Assembly (NCBI RefSeq): GCF_000217955.3
Contig: NZ_AFOY02000015.1
Span: 1 to 64,000 of the forward strand
Direction of reading: 5' to 3'
From: Pseudomonas fluorescens HK44
GTDB taxonomy: Bacteria > Pseudomonadota > Gammaproteobacteria > Pseudomonadales > Pseudomonadaceae
DNA length: 64,000 nucleotides
Of this stretch, positions 35,805 through 45,965 are shown in pieces. The first letter of the stretch is position 1; each line of letters begins with the position of its first letter. Both the position numbers and the translations under genes were made by a program. Below the pieces are notes generated by a model, which searched no databases, had not been told where the DNA came from, and worked only from the letters and a program-made list of their open reading frames with translations.

Positions 35805-37172
35805 ATGTCTTCCACGGATAAAAATAACAGTGTGGATGTACAGGACTTCATCGATAGTCGGCCGGTCAGCCTGTTTCAGTGGTTGATTCTTGGCTTGTGT
35901 TTTCTAGTGACGGCCATTGATGGCCTGGACACTGCCGCCGTCGGTTTTATCGCCCCGGCCTTGCGCGACGAGTGGGGTTTGACGCCTGCGCAACTCAACC
36001 CGGTACTCGGCGCTTCGTTGCTCGGCCTGATGCTGGGGGCTTTTATCGCCGGTCCGTTGGCCGACCGTTTCGGCCGCAAAACTATTTTGCTGCTTTCCGT
36101 TTTGTTCTTCGGGGTCTGGAGCCTGGCCGCCTGTGCATCGCAGGATGTCCTTAGCCTGACCGCCATGCGATTTCTCACCGGTCTCGGATTGGGTGGCGCC
36201 ATGCCCAATGCAATCACCCTGACCTCCGAGTACTGCCCGCAGCGCCGGCGCTCGTTGATGGTCACCACCATGTTCTGCGGCTTCACCCTGGGATCAGCAC
36301 TCGGGGGTGTGGTAGCTGCCCAGATGGTGCCGGCATTCGGTTGGCGCAGCGTACTGTTGCTGGGAGGTGTATTGCCGCTGTTGTGCCTGCCACTTCTATT
36401 CATGTTGTTACCTGAGTCAGTGCGATTCCTGGTGCAGCGCTCAGCGCCTGCGACACGGATCAGCGCCATTTTGCAACGCATTTCAGCGCAACCGCTGGCA
36501 AGCGACCTCAGTTACCGCATTCACGACGGTGTCGGCGAATCCAACACTCGTCAATCGCCGATCCGCCAGATTCTGAGCGGTAGCCATCGAATGGGAACCC
36601 TGCTGCTGTGGAGTTCATTCTTCATGAGCCTGCTGATCATTTACATGATGACCAGCTGGCTGCCGATTCTGATTAAGGATACCGGCCTGCAGCTCAGCCA
36701 GGCGGCGCTGATCAGCGCCATGTTTCAGGTCGGCGGCACCGTGGGCGCCATTGTCCTGGGTGGGGCCATGGATCGCTTCAACCCATTCCGGGTGTTGGTC
36801 TGCGCCTACATCGCAGGCGCTTTCTGCCTGATGTCGATCGGTCTCTTCCATGATCAGTACATCCTGTTGGTTCTCGGGGTGTTCGGCATGGGCTTTTGCA
36901 TCAGTGGTTCGCAGGTTGGGGCCAATGCGCTGGCTGCTGGCTTCTACCCGACCACCATGCGTGCCACCGGGGTCAGCTGGGCCCATGGTGTCGGCCGCAT
37001 CGGCGCGGTCCTCGGCACCCTCGGCGGTGGCTGGATGCTAGGCATGGGCATGGGCTTTAGCGGCGTCTTCACCCTCCTGATGGTGCCCGCCGTGCTGGCC
37101 AGCGCCGCGATTTTCCTGATGGGCCTGCGCTACAGCCGTTCGCTGCCGCAGTCGTCAATCGCCGTTCATTGA
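35805..37172 (+). CDS. mhbT: MFS aromatic acid:H+ symporter (AAHS family)
   Basis: 455 aa, twelve predicted membrane segments. FLVTAIDGLDTAAVGFIAPAL in the first helix has the D-x2-D pattern of BenK/PcaK/MhbT. LADRFGRKTILL is the conserved MFS loop 2-3 signature, and FYPTTMRATGVSWAHGVGRIGAVLG is typical of helix 10-11. Such symporters bring benzoate derivatives across the inner membrane with protons. Context makes 3-hydroxybenzoate (or gentisate) the likely substrate. Confidence 0.88.
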   Translation: MSSTDKNNSVDVQDFIDSRPVSLFQWLILGLCFLVTAIDGLDTAAVGFIAPALRDEWGLTPAQLNPVLGASLLGLMLGAFIAGPLADRFGRKTILLLSVLFFGVWSLAACASQDVLSLTAMRFLTGLGLGGAMPNAITLTSEYCPQRRRSLMVTTMFCGFTLGSALGGVVAAQMVPAFGWRSVLLLGGVLPLLCLPLLFMLLPESVRFLVQRSAPATRISAILQRISAQPLASDLSYRIHDGVGESNTRQSPIRQILSGSHRMGTLLLWSSFFMSLLIIYMMTSWLPILIKDTGLQLSQAALISAMFQVGGTVGAIVLGGAMDRFNPFRVLVCAYIAGAFCLMSIGLFHDQYILLVLGVFGMGFCISGSQVGANALAAGFYPTTMRATGVSWAHGVGRIGAVLGTLGGGWMLGMGMGFSGVFTLLMVPAVLASAAIFLMGLRYSRSLPQSSIAVH

Positions 37173-37193
37173 TTCACCATAGGTATTGTCACT

Positions 37194-37832
37194 ATGAAGC
37201 TTTACAGTTTCTTCAATAGCTCCACCTCTTACCGGGTGCGTATCGCGCTCGCGTTGAAGGGGCTGCCCTACGACTACCAGGGCATCAACTTACGGGTCGG
37301 TCAACAGTACAGTTCCGAACATCGCGAGCGCAGCCCCATTGGCGGCGTGCCGGTGCTCGATGCCGATGGCACTCTGTTGACCCAATCCCTGGCCATCATC
37401 GACTACCTCGACAGCCAGTACCCTGGCCCACGCCTGATCCCGGCCGATGCCCTGCAGCGTGCCCGCGTACTGGAAATCGCCAACCTGATCGGCTGCGATA
37501 TCCATCCCGTCAACAATGTGCGGGTGCTCAATTACCTGCAGAACGTGTTGGCCGTCACCGCTGAGCAAAAGACTGCCTGGTACAAACATTGGGTCGCCGA
37601 AGGCCTGGGCGCCGTCGAAGCGCTGCTGCAACGCCATGGCAGCGGCAACTACTGTATGGGTGATGAGCCTGGCCTGGCCGATTGCTGCCTGATACCGCAA
37701 GTGGCCAATGCCGAGCGCATGGGATGCGACCTTTCCACTTACCCGCGGGTGATGGCGGTGTATCGCCATTGCCTGGAACTGCCTGCATTTCTGGCGGCCG
37801 CACCTGCACGGCAGCCCGATTTTATTGCATAA
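37194..37832 (+). CDS. mhbI: Maleylpyruvate isomerase (zeta-class GST fold)
   Basis: 212 aa. FFNSSTSYRVRIALALKGL is the glutathione-binding N-terminus with the catalytic SS-x-S motif of zeta GSTs. SQTLA-type turn QSLAIIDYL follows, and the C-terminal helical domain has CDIHPVNNVRVLNYLQ, typical of maleylpyruvate/maleylacetoacetate isomerases. It converts maleylpyruvate to fumarylpyruvate with glutathione as cofactor, supplying the hydrolase coded at 35019. It is 21 bp after the transporter gene. Confidence 0.9.
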   Translation: MKLYSFFNSSTSYRVRIALALKGLPYDYQGINLRVGQQYSSEHRERSPIGGVPVLDADGTLLTQSLAIIDYLDSQYPGPRLIPADALQRARVLEIANLIGCDIHPVNNVRVLNYLQNVLAVTAEQKTAWYKHWVAEGLGAVEALLQRHGSGNYCMGDEPGLADCCLIPQVANAERMGCDLSTYPRVMAVYRHCLELPAFLAAAPARQPDFIA

Positions 37833-37896
37833 CTTATCGGCAGGCTTCGCTGCCCATTCAAGAAGCCTGCTCAGCAACCTATTGGAGACCAGAATC

Positions 37897-39096
37897 ATGA
37901 CTGCACAAGATAAAAAACAGTCGATTATCGTCGTCGGTGGAGGCATCGGTGGCCTCGCCGCTGCCCAGGCATTGACCCAGCAAGGTATTGCGGTACTGCT
38001 ACTGGAGCAGGCTGACCATATCGGAGAGATCGGTGCCGGCATCCAGCTTGGCCCGAATGCCTATGCTGCACTCGACGCTCTGGGAGCGGGCGAGGCAGCA
38101 CGCAGTCGCTCGGTGTTCACTGACCATCTGATCATGATGGATGCAATCGATGCCCACGAAGTCGCTCGCATCGATGTCGGTGAAGCGTTCCGCAAGCGCT
38201 TCGGCAACCCCTATGGCGTGATCCACCGTGTCGACATTCATCTGTCGATTCTTGAAGTGGTGCAAAACAACCCGCTGATTCAGTTCAAAACCTCGGTCTG
38301 CATTAAAAACCTTGAGCAGGACGCCGATGGCGTAACGCTGACCGACAGTAACGGCAATACCTACCGCGCCGATGCCGTGATCGGCTGCGACGGTGTGCGC
38401 TCGGTGGTTCGCGATGCGCTGCATGGCGAGCCGCCGCGTGTGACCGGGCACGTGGTGTACCGCGCGGTGGTCGAGGAAAAGGACATGCCGGAGGACTTGC
38501 GCGTCAATGCGCCGATGCTCTGGGCAGGCCCGCGTTGCCACCTGGTGCATTACCCGCTACGTGGTGGCAAGCAATACAATCTGGTCGTCACCTTCCACAG
38601 CAAGGAACAGGAAGTGTGGGGCGTTACCGAAGGCAGCAAAGAGGAAGTGCTGAGCTACTTCGAGGGTATTCATGCGCGTCCACGGCAAATGCTTGATCGC
38701 CCGACTTCGTGGCGTCGATGGGCCACGGCAGACCGCGATCCGGTGGAAAGCTGGGGCGAAGGCCGCATCACCATCCTTGGCGATGCCGCGCATCCCATGA
38801 CCCAATACCTGGCCCAAGGCGCCTGTAGCGCACTGGAAGACGCCGTGGTACTGGGTCAGGCCATCAAGCAGTGCGACTTTGACCTGCAGGCAGCCTTCCG
38901 CTTGTACGAAACCATCCGCATCCCGCGCACTGCTCGCATCCTCTGGTCGGCCCGAGAGATGGGGCGCCTCTATCACGCCAAAGGTGTCGAGCGTCAGGTG
39001 CGCAATCAGCTATGGGATGGTCGTACGCAGGAGCAATTCTACGACGCGATGCAGTGGCTGTATGGCTGGAGCCTCGACAACTGCATGAAGCACTGA
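37897..39096 (+). CDS. mhbM: 3-hydroxybenzoate 6-hydroxylase (copy 2)
   Basis: 399 aa from ATG 37897. Same motifs as copy 1: GGGIGGLAAAQAL, VIGCDGVRSVVRD, LGDAAHPMTQYLAQGACSALEDA. The two proteins share long blocks (FRKRFGNPY, HLVHYPLRGG, WGVTEGSKEEV, HAKGVERQVRN) but differ enough that this is not a recent duplication. It may prefer another substituted hydroxybenzoate. It is in the plus-strand operon, 64 bp after the isomerase gene. Confidence 0.88.
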   Translation: MTAQDKKQSIIVVGGGIGGLAAAQALTQQGIAVLLLEQADHIGEIGAGIQLGPNAYAALDALGAGEAARSRSVFTDHLIMMDAIDAHEVARIDVGEAFRKRFGNPYGVIHRVDIHLSILEVVQNNPLIQFKTSVCIKNLEQDADGVTLTDSNGNTYRADAVIGCDGVRSVVRDALHGEPPRVTGHVVYRAVVEEKDMPEDLRVNAPMLWAGPRCHLVHYPLRGGKQYNLVVTFHSKEQEVWGVTEGSKEEVLSYFEGIHARPRQMLDRPTSWRRWATADRDPVESWGEGRITILGDAAHPMTQYLAQGACSALEDAVVLGQAIKQCDFDLQAAFRLYETIRIPRTARILWSAREMGRLYHAKGVERQVRNQLWDGRTQEQFYDAMQWLYGWSLDNCMKH

Positions 39097-39187
39097 CTCG
39101 GTCATTGCTTCCCTTGACGCCAGCGCGGGCCACCGGCCTTGAACCGGACCGCGCATCGCCACTTCATTGAAAAAAGGATAAGTAGCC

Positions 39188-40300
39188 ATGTCCAATCATG
39201 ATGGACTTGAACAAGCCCCCGTTCACAACGCCATGACGCCGGACGACACACCCGAACTGCGCCAGCTGTATGCCGACTTCGAAGCCGGGCACATGATGCC
39301 GCTGTGGACGCAGATTGGTAACCTGATGCCCAAGCATCCCATGCCGCGCGCCGTGCCGTATGTCTGGAAATGGTCGGATCTTTACCCATTGGCCAAGCGC
39401 TCCGGTGATCTGGTGCCGGTCGGTCGTGGGGGCGAACGCCGGGCCATAGGCCTCGGCAACCCGGGCCTCGACGGTCGCCCCTACATCACCCCGACCTTGT
39501 GGTGCGCTATCCAGTACCTGGGCCCACGTGAAACAGCCCCCGAACATCGCCACGCACAAAATGCCTTTCGCTTCGTGATCGAGGGTGAGGGCGTCTGGAC
39601 CGTGGTCAACGGCGACCCCGTGCGCATGAGCCGTGGCGACCTGTTGTTGACCCCGGGTTGGAATTTCCACGGTCACCAGAACGTGACCGACCACCCGATG
39701 GCCTGGATCGACGGTCTTGATATTCCGTTCTCCTATCAAAACGATGTTGGATTTTTTGAATTCGGTTCTGAAAAACTGACTGATCTCACCACGCCGCAGT
39801 ACTCGCGTGGCGAACGTCTGTGGTGCCATCCGGGGTTGCGCCCACTGTCTGGTCTTGCGAACACCATCAGCTCGCCGATCGGCGCCTATCGTTGGGAGCA
39901 CACCGATCGCGCCCTCGCCGAGCAGTTGCGACTCGAAGAGGAAGGCTACCCCGGTGTCCTGGAGAAAGGTCATGCCGCCGTGCGCTTCGTCAACCCGACC
40001 ACCGGTGGCGACATCATGTCCACCATCCGCGCCGAGTTTCATCGCTTGCGTGCCGGCGCGGTTTCGGCCGAACGTCGGGAAGTGGGCTCGCGGGTTTTCC
40101 AGGTGTTCGAGGGCAGGGGACAGGTCGTACTGGACGGCGTCAGCCGAAGCCTGGAAAAAGGCGACCTCTTTGTCATTCCATCCTGGATCAGTTGGTCACT
40201 GCACGCCGAAAGTCAATTCGATCTGTTCAGTTTTTCCGACGCGCCGATCATGGAGCGTCTGAACTTCGATCGCACGATGGTCAACGGCCAGTTGGGCTGA
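39188..40300 (+). CDS. mhbD: Gentisate 1,2-dioxygenase (copy 2)
   Basis: 370 aa. Cupin 1 has HRHAQNAFRFVIEGEGVWTVVNGD and PGWNFHGHQNV, matching the Fe(II) ligands. It aligns well with known Pseudomonas/Ralstonia gentisate dioxygenases and is more conventional than copy 1, which is shorter and clearly diverged. It ends the plus-strand operon. The order hydrolase, transporter, isomerase, monooxygenase, dioxygenase gives a complete 3-hydroxybenzoate pathway on its own. Confidence 0.9.
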   Translation: MSNHDGLEQAPVHNAMTPDDTPELRQLYADFEAGHMMPLWTQIGNLMPKHPMPRAVPYVWKWSDLYPLAKRSGDLVPVGRGGERRAIGLGNPGLDGRPYITPTLWCAIQYLGPRETAPEHRHAQNAFRFVIEGEGVWTVVNGDPVRMSRGDLLLTPGWNFHGHQNVTDHPMAWIDGLDIPFSYQNDVGFFEFGSEKLTDLTTPQYSRGERLWCHPGLRPLSGLANTISSPIGAYRWEHTDRALAEQLRLEEEGYPGVLEKGHAAVRFVNPTTGGDIMSTIRAEFHRLRAGAVSAERREVGSRVFQVFEGRGQVVLDGVSRSLEKGDLFVIPSWISWSLHAESQFDLFSFSDAPIMERLNFDRTMVNGQLG

Positions 40301-40697
40301 TGGATCTACCCGGGGCTGCCACGCACCGAGCTGGCGGCCCCTGGCGAATCTCTGATTGTCTGCGTTATCTGATGCGCCGGTCGTTCCCTGAATTGGGAGG
40401 ATTACCACACGAAAGTACGTTTCGGGATTAACAAGAAATACCAAAAGCCATTGAGTGCAGTCACGGTGCGACTGTTAAACGTTTAAAAAAAACGCAATTC
40501 AATAAAAGCGGCGTGAATTAAGAGAAGCATAGGGATTCTTTTTGGTAAGTCCTTAGATTTTTAGGGAGCTAAGCGGGGACGCCCTTAATTATCGATATCT
40601 ACTGCAGGCCCATCCTTGTGTGACTGGCTATTACTTTGTCGTGGCCCGTTTTCGGGGGGTAGCACTGAGTTAAATTATAAAAACAAGGTCGTAAATA
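40301..40697. other. 397-bp gap between dioxygenase and outer-membrane protein genes
   Basis: A GGGGCTGCCA / TGGCGGCCCC hairpin (40312-40341, one mismatch) follows the dioxygenase stop but has no T-run. The rest is AT-rich, with several TTAA-type stretches that could hold the promoter of the gene at 40698. No ORF is convincing. Confidence 0.5.
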
Positions 40698-41612
40698 ATG
40701 AAAATAACATCGCGAATCAATACTCAAGAGCTGTTGTTTTGTGCAAGTCTGAGTCTGCTGGCGGCAGGAGTTTCAGTCAATGTACAGGCGACTGAAGGAG
40801 GGGGGTCCAGCTATGCAATGGGCAGTGAAAACTACGGAGCCGGATCCATGCCGAAGCCAGGGTTTTACGGTTTGGTTTATTCCAGTCATTACGAGGCGGA
40901 TTCTCGGAACGGTAACAATGGGGAAAAACTGCCTGTGGATTTCCGGGTACAGTCTAATTCGATTTCTCCGCGCTTCGTTTGGGTGACTGACCAGCAGATA
41001 CTGGGTGGCAACTTTGCGCTCCATACGGTCATGCCGTTAGTTGACCTCAAAGTCGACCTCAATGGCCGGTCGCAAAGGCAGCAAGGGTTGGGCGATATAA
41101 CCTTCGGGCCTGGGCTTGGCTATCATCTGACCGATAAGCTGCGCTCCATTGTCGGCCTCGATTTTGTTGCTCCGACCGGTGAATATGATCGTAACGATTT
41201 GGCCAAAATCGGTCGTAATTACTGGGTCGTTCGACCTGTGCTGGCGCTTTCGTATATCGACCCTGTGGGTTTGAATGCCGATGCGAAAATCATGTATGAC
41301 TTCAACACGAAAAACAAAGCTACCGATTACACGTCAGGCCAAGAGTTTCACGTGGACTATTCAATGGGGTGGGGGCTTGGCAATGGCTGGGTCGTGGGTG
41401 TGGGTGGCTATGTCTATCAGCAGACTACCGATGATAGGCAGTACGGTGAACGCATCGAAAACAACAAAGGGCACGCACTTGCCATTGGCCCATCGATCAA
41501 ATATGCCAGCAGCAAAGGTTGGTATCTGACGGCGAAGTGGCAGCAGGAAACCGACGTGCGAAATCGTGCGGAAGGCGATGCCTATTGGTTGAAACTGGCA
41601 ATACCATTTTAA
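40698..41612 (+). CDS. Outer-membrane protein, phenol/meta-pathway (SphA-like) family
   Basis: 304 aa with a signal peptide ending near VNVQA (residue 31). The mature part has alternating beta strands with aromatic girdles and ends in F (KLAIPF), as for outer-membrane barrels. GLGDITFGPGLGYHL and DFVAPTGEYDRNDLAKIGRNYW are typical of the Phenol_MetA_deg family, linked to aromatic degradation clusters. It would let aromatic acids cross the outer membrane. A strong terminator follows at 41674. Confidence 0.82.
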   Translation: MKITSRINTQELLFCASLSLLAAGVSVNVQATEGGGSSYAMGSENYGAGSMPKPGFYGLVYSSHYEADSRNGNNGEKLPVDFRVQSNSISPRFVWVTDQQILGGNFALHTVMPLVDLKVDLNGRSQRQQGLGDITFGPGLGYHLTDKLRSIVGLDFVAPTGEYDRNDLAKIGRNYWVVRPVLALSYIDPVGLNADAKIMYDFNTKNKATDYTSGQEFHVDYSMGWGLGNGWVVGVGGYVYQQTTDDRQYGERIENNKGHALAIGPSIKYASSKGWYLTAKWQQETDVRNRAEGDAYWLKLAIPF

Positions 41613-41673
41613 ATCAGGTCGTGTGCCGACTTTGTTGAGGTTTTGCAAGTCATTGCGTAGTTTAAGGAAGTTT

Positions 41674-41700
41674 CCCGCATCTTTCGATGCGGGGATTTTT
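41674..41700 (+). terminator. Intrinsic terminator
   Basis: CCCGCATC-TTTC-GATGCGGG followed by GATTTTTGTTTT, 60 bp past the outer-membrane protein gene. Confidence 0.9.
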
Positions 41701-41823
41701 GTTTTGGTTTACAGGTTCGCGCTTCTTCAGGTTTTTGCACATCGATATTAATCGTGATGAACCGAGTTATTCGGCGCATTGAGTTGCAGTAAGCTCTCCC
41801 TCTCAGCACGCTAAGGAAAAGTA

Positions 41824-43767
41824 ATGTTCAGATGGTTTAATCAGGCTCTGGCTAACATCAGCATCAAGGCAAAACTTTCCTTGGGATTTGGTTTGGTATT
41901 GTTACTGACCTTGCTCATCTCACTGATCGGCTGGAGGAGCACTGATAACATCATCGAACGCAGCAACAAGATTAGCGCTATAAGCACACTTAATACCCAA
42001 ATTAAAGAGTTGCGCGTCAGGCGCCTGCGTTATCAAACGGATCGCAGCGATCAGACCCGCGCCGCCGTCACGCAAGCGTTACACGACATCCAGGAGCGTC
42101 AGCGGATCGTGAGAAAGATGCTGAGCGTCCCTGCCAGCCTGCAACTCATCGATGAACAAAGCCGCCTGCTCGAAGACTACCAGAGCCACTTCAACAACCT
42201 TGAACGCACGTTTGAGGATCGCGAAGCAGTACGTATCAAACTAGTGCAGGGCGCAGAGCAGTTCTCCAAGGAATTAAATAAATCGCTCGATAGCATTACT
42301 AATACACCCGCACTCAATGGCCAAGATGAGCGGCAGAGCCTGCATCGTATGCAAGCTATCAGCCAACTCGCCCTGAACATCCAGCAAGCCCGTTTCGAGG
42401 TGTACAGCTTCATTTACAGCAATGACCCAAACAAAGAGCAAGGCGCATTGGAGGCTGTGGATAAAGTCACCACCGAACTGAACAGGATCAGCTCCGATGC
42501 TACCGGGCCGCAGCAGTATGGTCTGCAGCAAGTCGCGCTGGCGGTGCAGCAGTACCGCAGTAATCTGCAGAGCTATGCTGCACAGGTACACGCTGGCGCT
42601 GAGATAGGCGCGCAGATGGCCAGCCGCGGTGAGAAAATCGACACTATCAGCCAGAGTCTCACTGACAATCAAAGCAGCAAGCGCGACAGCGAGGCCCAAA
42701 GTGCCTATGAACTACTGAGCATTAGTTCAGCTTTGGCGCTAGCCTTGGGACTCCTTGCTGCATGGGTCATCACAAGTCAGATCGTCCATCCGCTGCAGAT
42801 GACCCTGAAAACAGCCGAACGTATAGCGGGCGGCGACCTGCGCCAAAATGTCATTGTCTCTCGACGTGACGAACTCGGTCATCTGCAGCAGAGTATGCAA
42901 AGCATGACCCAAAGCTTGCGCGAGCTGATCGGGGGGATCGGCGATGGTGTAACTCAAATAGCCAGCGCAGCAGAAGAGCTGTCAGCGATCACCGAGCAGA
43001 CCAGTGTTGGCGTTAACAGCCAAAAAATCGAAACAGATCAAGTCGCAACCGCCATGAACGAAATGGCCGCGACTGTACAGGAAGTGGCCCGTAACGCCGA
43101 AGAGGCCTCGAAAGCGGCCACCGTAGCCGATCAGCAAGCTCGCACAGGTAATAGTGTCGTAGGGGACGCCATCGCCCAGATCGAACGCTTGGCTATCGAG
43201 GTCGGCAGTTCTACAGAGGCCATGAACCATCTGAAAAATGAAAGCTACAAAATCGGTAGTGTGCTCGATGTGATCAAGTCGGTCGCGCAACAGACCAATT
43301 TACTCGCCCTTAACGCTGCCATCGAAGCCGCGCGAGCAGGTGAAGCAGGACGGGGCTTCGCTGTCGTTGCAGACGAAGTGCGCAGCCTGGCTCAGCGGAC
43401 TCAGAGCTCCACCGAAGAAATCGAAGAACTGATCACCAGCCTGCAAGACAGAACTCAACAAGTCGCGGTAGCCATGGAAAGCAGCCACACCCTGACTGAC
43501 AAAAGTGTCGAGTTGGTTCGCCGGGCTGGGGGCTCACTGGAAAGCGTCACCCATACGGTCTCGAGCATCCAGTCGATGAACCAGCAAATCGCCGCTGCCG
43601 CCGAGCAACAGAGCGCAACGGCCGAGGAAATCAACCGCAACGTGATCAACGTGCGAGATATATCAGATCAAACAGCTTCCGCCAGCGAGGAGACGGCAGC
43701 TTCGACTATCGAGCTGGCCCGGCTGGGGAACGAGTTGCAGTTGATGGTTAGTCGATTCAAGGTCTAA
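41824..43767 (+). CDS. Methyl-accepting chemotaxis protein with large helical sensor domain
   Basis: 647 aa. TM1 is about 18-36 and TM2 about 298-318. The 260-residue periplasmic part is all helical, the size of HBM-type bimodular sensors and not the short 4HB. HAMP follows (about 320-372), then the signalling domain with the conserved tip [25 protein letters not shown]. Position beside the gentisate cluster suggests attraction to an aromatic acid or TCA-type acid; HBM receptors such as McpS bind TCA intermediates. Ligand cannot be told from sequence. Confidence 0.92.
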   Translation: MFRWFNQALANISIKAKLSLGFGLVLLLTLLISLIGWRSTDNIIERSNKISAISTLNTQIKELRVRRLRYQTDRSDQTRAAVTQALHDIQERQRIVRKMLSVPASLQLIDEQSRLLEDYQSHFNNLERTFEDREAVRIKLVQGAEQFSKELNKSLDSITNTPALNGQDERQSLHRMQAISQLALNIQQARFEVYSFIYSNDPNKEQGALEAVDKVTTELNRISSDATGPQQYGLQQVALAVQQYRSNLQSYAAQVHAGAEIGAQMASRGEKIDTISQSLTDNQSSKRDSEAQSAYELLSISSALALALGLLAAWVITSQIVHPLQMTLKTAERIAGGDLRQNVIVSRRDELGHLQQSMQSMTQSLRELIGGIGDGVTQIASAAEELSAITEQTSVGVNSQKIETDQVATAMNEMAATVQEVARNAEEASKAATVADQQARTGNSVVGDAIAQIERLAIEVGSSTEAMNHLKNESYKIGSVLDVIKSVAQQTNLLALNAAIEAARAGEAGRGFAVVADEVRSLAQRTQSSTEEIEELITSLQDRTQQVAVAMESSHTLTDKSVELVRRAGGSLESVTHTVSSIQSMNQQIAAAAEQQSATAEEINRNVINVRDISDQTASASEETAASTIELARLGNELQLMVSRFKV

Positions 43768-43939
43768 ACGCATTCAAGCGGCATAGGCGGATCAAGAAGT
43801 CCTGCTGCGTGGCATCGCCTTGAAATAACTGTAGCTGTGCGGCGACGTTTCTTGCCCGAGCCGGCCTGCCAACACAACGGCGCAGGTTGAGCCAAAAAAA
43901 TAACAACAAATCAATAAAAAGGGTACTGCAACGAACGAC

Positions 43940-44233
43940 ATGCAAGTGTCCCATCAAACCATAGCCTGTCTAAACCTGGCTCTTGAGCGTAACAACCAGC
44001 TTTTCAGCGAAGCCCATAGCTTGAGCTGCGCCGCCCTGAATATTCTTGATCGGCCCTACCTGGATGCGGAAGCTTTCAGCCAGTACCAAGAAAAGCGACG
44101 ACATGCCGATCTTAAATTCCATGACGCCATCGAGCACTTGCGATTGCTCATGACGCAATACCACATTCCCCCGGCCACCCAACATTCCCAACATTCCCAA
44201 CACATAAGGCCGACGATTTCGCTGGAGCGGTAA
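43940..44233 (+). CDS. Small hypothetical protein, 97 aa
   Basis: A helical protein (ACLNLALERNNQLFSEAHSLSCAALNILD) with a basic middle (QEKRRHADLKFHDAIEHLRLLMTQ) and a tail with a repeated HSQ. I do not recognise the family, but helical, DUF-like proteins of this size are common in Pseudomonas. Shine-Dalgarno is poor. It sits between the chemoreceptor and the broken AraC gene, both on the same strand. Confidence 0.55.
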   Translation: MQVSHQTIACLNLALERNNQLFSEAHSLSCAALNILDRPYLDAEAFSQYQEKRRHADLKFHDAIEHLRLLMTQYHIPPATQHSQHSQHIRPTISLER

Positions 44234-44267
44234 AGGATGTCTGGTTTAACAGGGAGATGGGGTCATC

Positions 44268-45298
44268 ATGTACAGAATGAGTTCAGTCTATGCCAGGGTG
44301 CTGGTGAATACGCTTTCGGCGCAAGGACTGGATGTCGACAGTCTGTACCAGGAGGCTGGACTTGATATAAAGCGGGCAGATATACCGGGATCATTCTACG
44401 AACGAAGCACTGTCTACCGCCTATGGGTCTGGCGGCTCAGGCCTCCAGCGATCCGAACATTGGTTTGAAGGCCTACGAGAATTTCCATCCGGGCATTTTT
44501 CAGATCGTTGGCTACACCATGATGTCCAGCTTGAACCTGAAAAAGGCATTCGAACGACTGGTTCATTTGAGCCCGTTGATCAGCACTGGATTCAGCCTGT
44601 TTTTTGTCCAGGAACAACAGCATTACCGCCTGGCCGCGCTCGATCATCATCAGCGCGGTTCGATCAAGCCCCGACAGTACACCGATGCCAGCCTCGGATC
44701 GCTGCTGGGTATCTGTCGCTGGCTGAGCGGTGGCAAATCGCCGCAACCGCTAAGTATGGAGTTCAGCTATCCCCAACCGAAAGACATCTGCGAGCATCAA
44801 CGGCTGTTTGGCTATGAGCTGCGTTTCGGGGCGGCCTATGACAGCATCCTGTTCGATGGCCAGGAGCTGCTGCGTCCGTTGAGCATGGCCAACGAGGCGC
44901 TGGCCATGCTCCATGACAGCTTTGCCGAAGCTCAGCTGGAGCTGTTGTACGGCGTCACCATCGTGTGCAGGATTCGTGCTCTGATCACCGAGCGCCTGAG
45001 TCAGCGGCAAGCGCAGGGCCAGTGTGATCTGGAATCGATTGCGGCCGCGCTGAATATCAGCAAGCGAACGCTGCAACGGACACTGGAGAAGGATGGCACG
45101 CAATTCAAGGATGTCCTGAAGGATGTGCGTCGGGAGTTGGCCGACTTCTACCTGCGTCATTCCCATTTCAATATGAAGCACGTGACTTACCTGCTCGGCT
45201 TTCACGACCACAGCAGTTTCCACAAGGCTTGCCTGCGCTGGTTCGGCATGACGCCAGGTCAGTATCGAGCCAACGATTCGTCACTTGAGGCCAGGTAA
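44268..45298 (+). pseudogene. AraC-family (OruR/ArgR-type) regulator, frameshifted
   Basis: Residues 1-51 (SSVYARVLVNTLSAQGLDV) read from 44268. Near 44425 the frame changes and the remainder continues to 45298 with the Arabinose_bd-like domain. The double HTH is DLESIAAALNISKRTLQRTLEKDG and FNMKHVTYLLGFHDHSSFHKACLRWFG. One more G in CTATGGGTCTGG would restore RLWGLAAQ. Either a real pseudogene or a one-base sequence error in the G run. It may have controlled the neighbouring chemoreceptor or catabolic genes. Confidence 0.75.
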
Positions 45299-45548
45299 AG
45301 CAAGATCCTTCTAGCCGGCTAGTCGTGTTTCTTGCGGCGGATTATTGGAGCCAATGCCGAATTGACCCATGTGCCGACGCGAGACTGAGCCACTTCCAAT
45401 CGGCACGAATCCGGCACAGACAATGGTTCGGGTGGAGTTAGACTGGGTCAGATACATCTCGGCAACTGGTCAATTCGGTGTCGGCACCAACACGTAGACA
45501 CCTCCAAGCCATCAAACGAACAGACAGGCTTGCCCTCGATACCTGCTG
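45299..45548. other. Gap with no gene, probable IS debris
   Basis: It has repeats of GTGCCGA/TCGGCAC on both strands, as in decayed IS ends, but no intact feature. Confidence 0.4.
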
Positions 45549-45646
45549 AGTTCGACCAGGGTCTAAGCTTTCAGCAGTCCAGACCAAAAAAAAGAAAGTA
45601 GCGTTTAGGCAGACAGGAGGCACTTCAGCCTCCTGTCTGCTTTATG
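45549..45646. repeat. Repeat shared with 25653-25752, with hairpin
   Basis: GTTCGACCAGG, then CAGTCCAGACC, a run of A, and the same GCAGACAGGAGGC stem (45609-45621/45628-45640) occur in the same order as at 25.65 kb, with about ten substitutions. It joins an IS110 remnant here. Confidence 0.75.
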
Positions 45647-45649
45647 CCG

Positions 45650-45733
45650 CCAGATTGGCTGGTCATGGCAATCCACGCCGTGGATCTGAAATACGTTCTT
45701 GGCCAGGTCGACCCCAATGCGCATAAGCTTCAT
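45650..45733 (-). pseudogene. IS110-family transposase, N-terminal remnant
   Basis: From ATG 45733 the product reads MKLMRIGVDLAKNVFQIHGVD, the DEDD-transposase N-terminus with its first Asp. It breaks off after about 28 codons into the 45549-45646 repeat. Confidence 0.75.
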
Positions 45734-45965
45734 GTGTGGACTCCTTCTCGCATTTGACTGTGGTTCGCACCTTCAGTCTGGCACTCAAGATGCCGAGGTG
45801 AGGAGGAGTCCATCCCATTGTTCCGGGTGATCAAGCGCCAGTTCGGTTATGTGAAGACGCGCTTGCGCGGCCTGACGAAGAACACGGCGCAACTGGTGAC
45901 ACTGTTCGCGCTGTCGAACGTAAGCGATCCATAAACCCCACCTACCGTATGGCCGGGGTATGAAG

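Noticed and set aside
39164..40042. 292-aa minus-strand ORF over gentisate dioxygenase
   Set aside because: Antisense of a conserved enzyme; no start signal.
37897..40300. Second 3HB6H/dioxygenase pair as an assembly duplicate
   Set aside because: The proteins differ at many positions and in length, and the gene order is different.
44170..44210. Short CATTCCCAA tandem repeats, considered as a CRISPR or regulatory array
   Set aside because: Only about three 10-bp units inside the 97-aa ORF, with no spacers.
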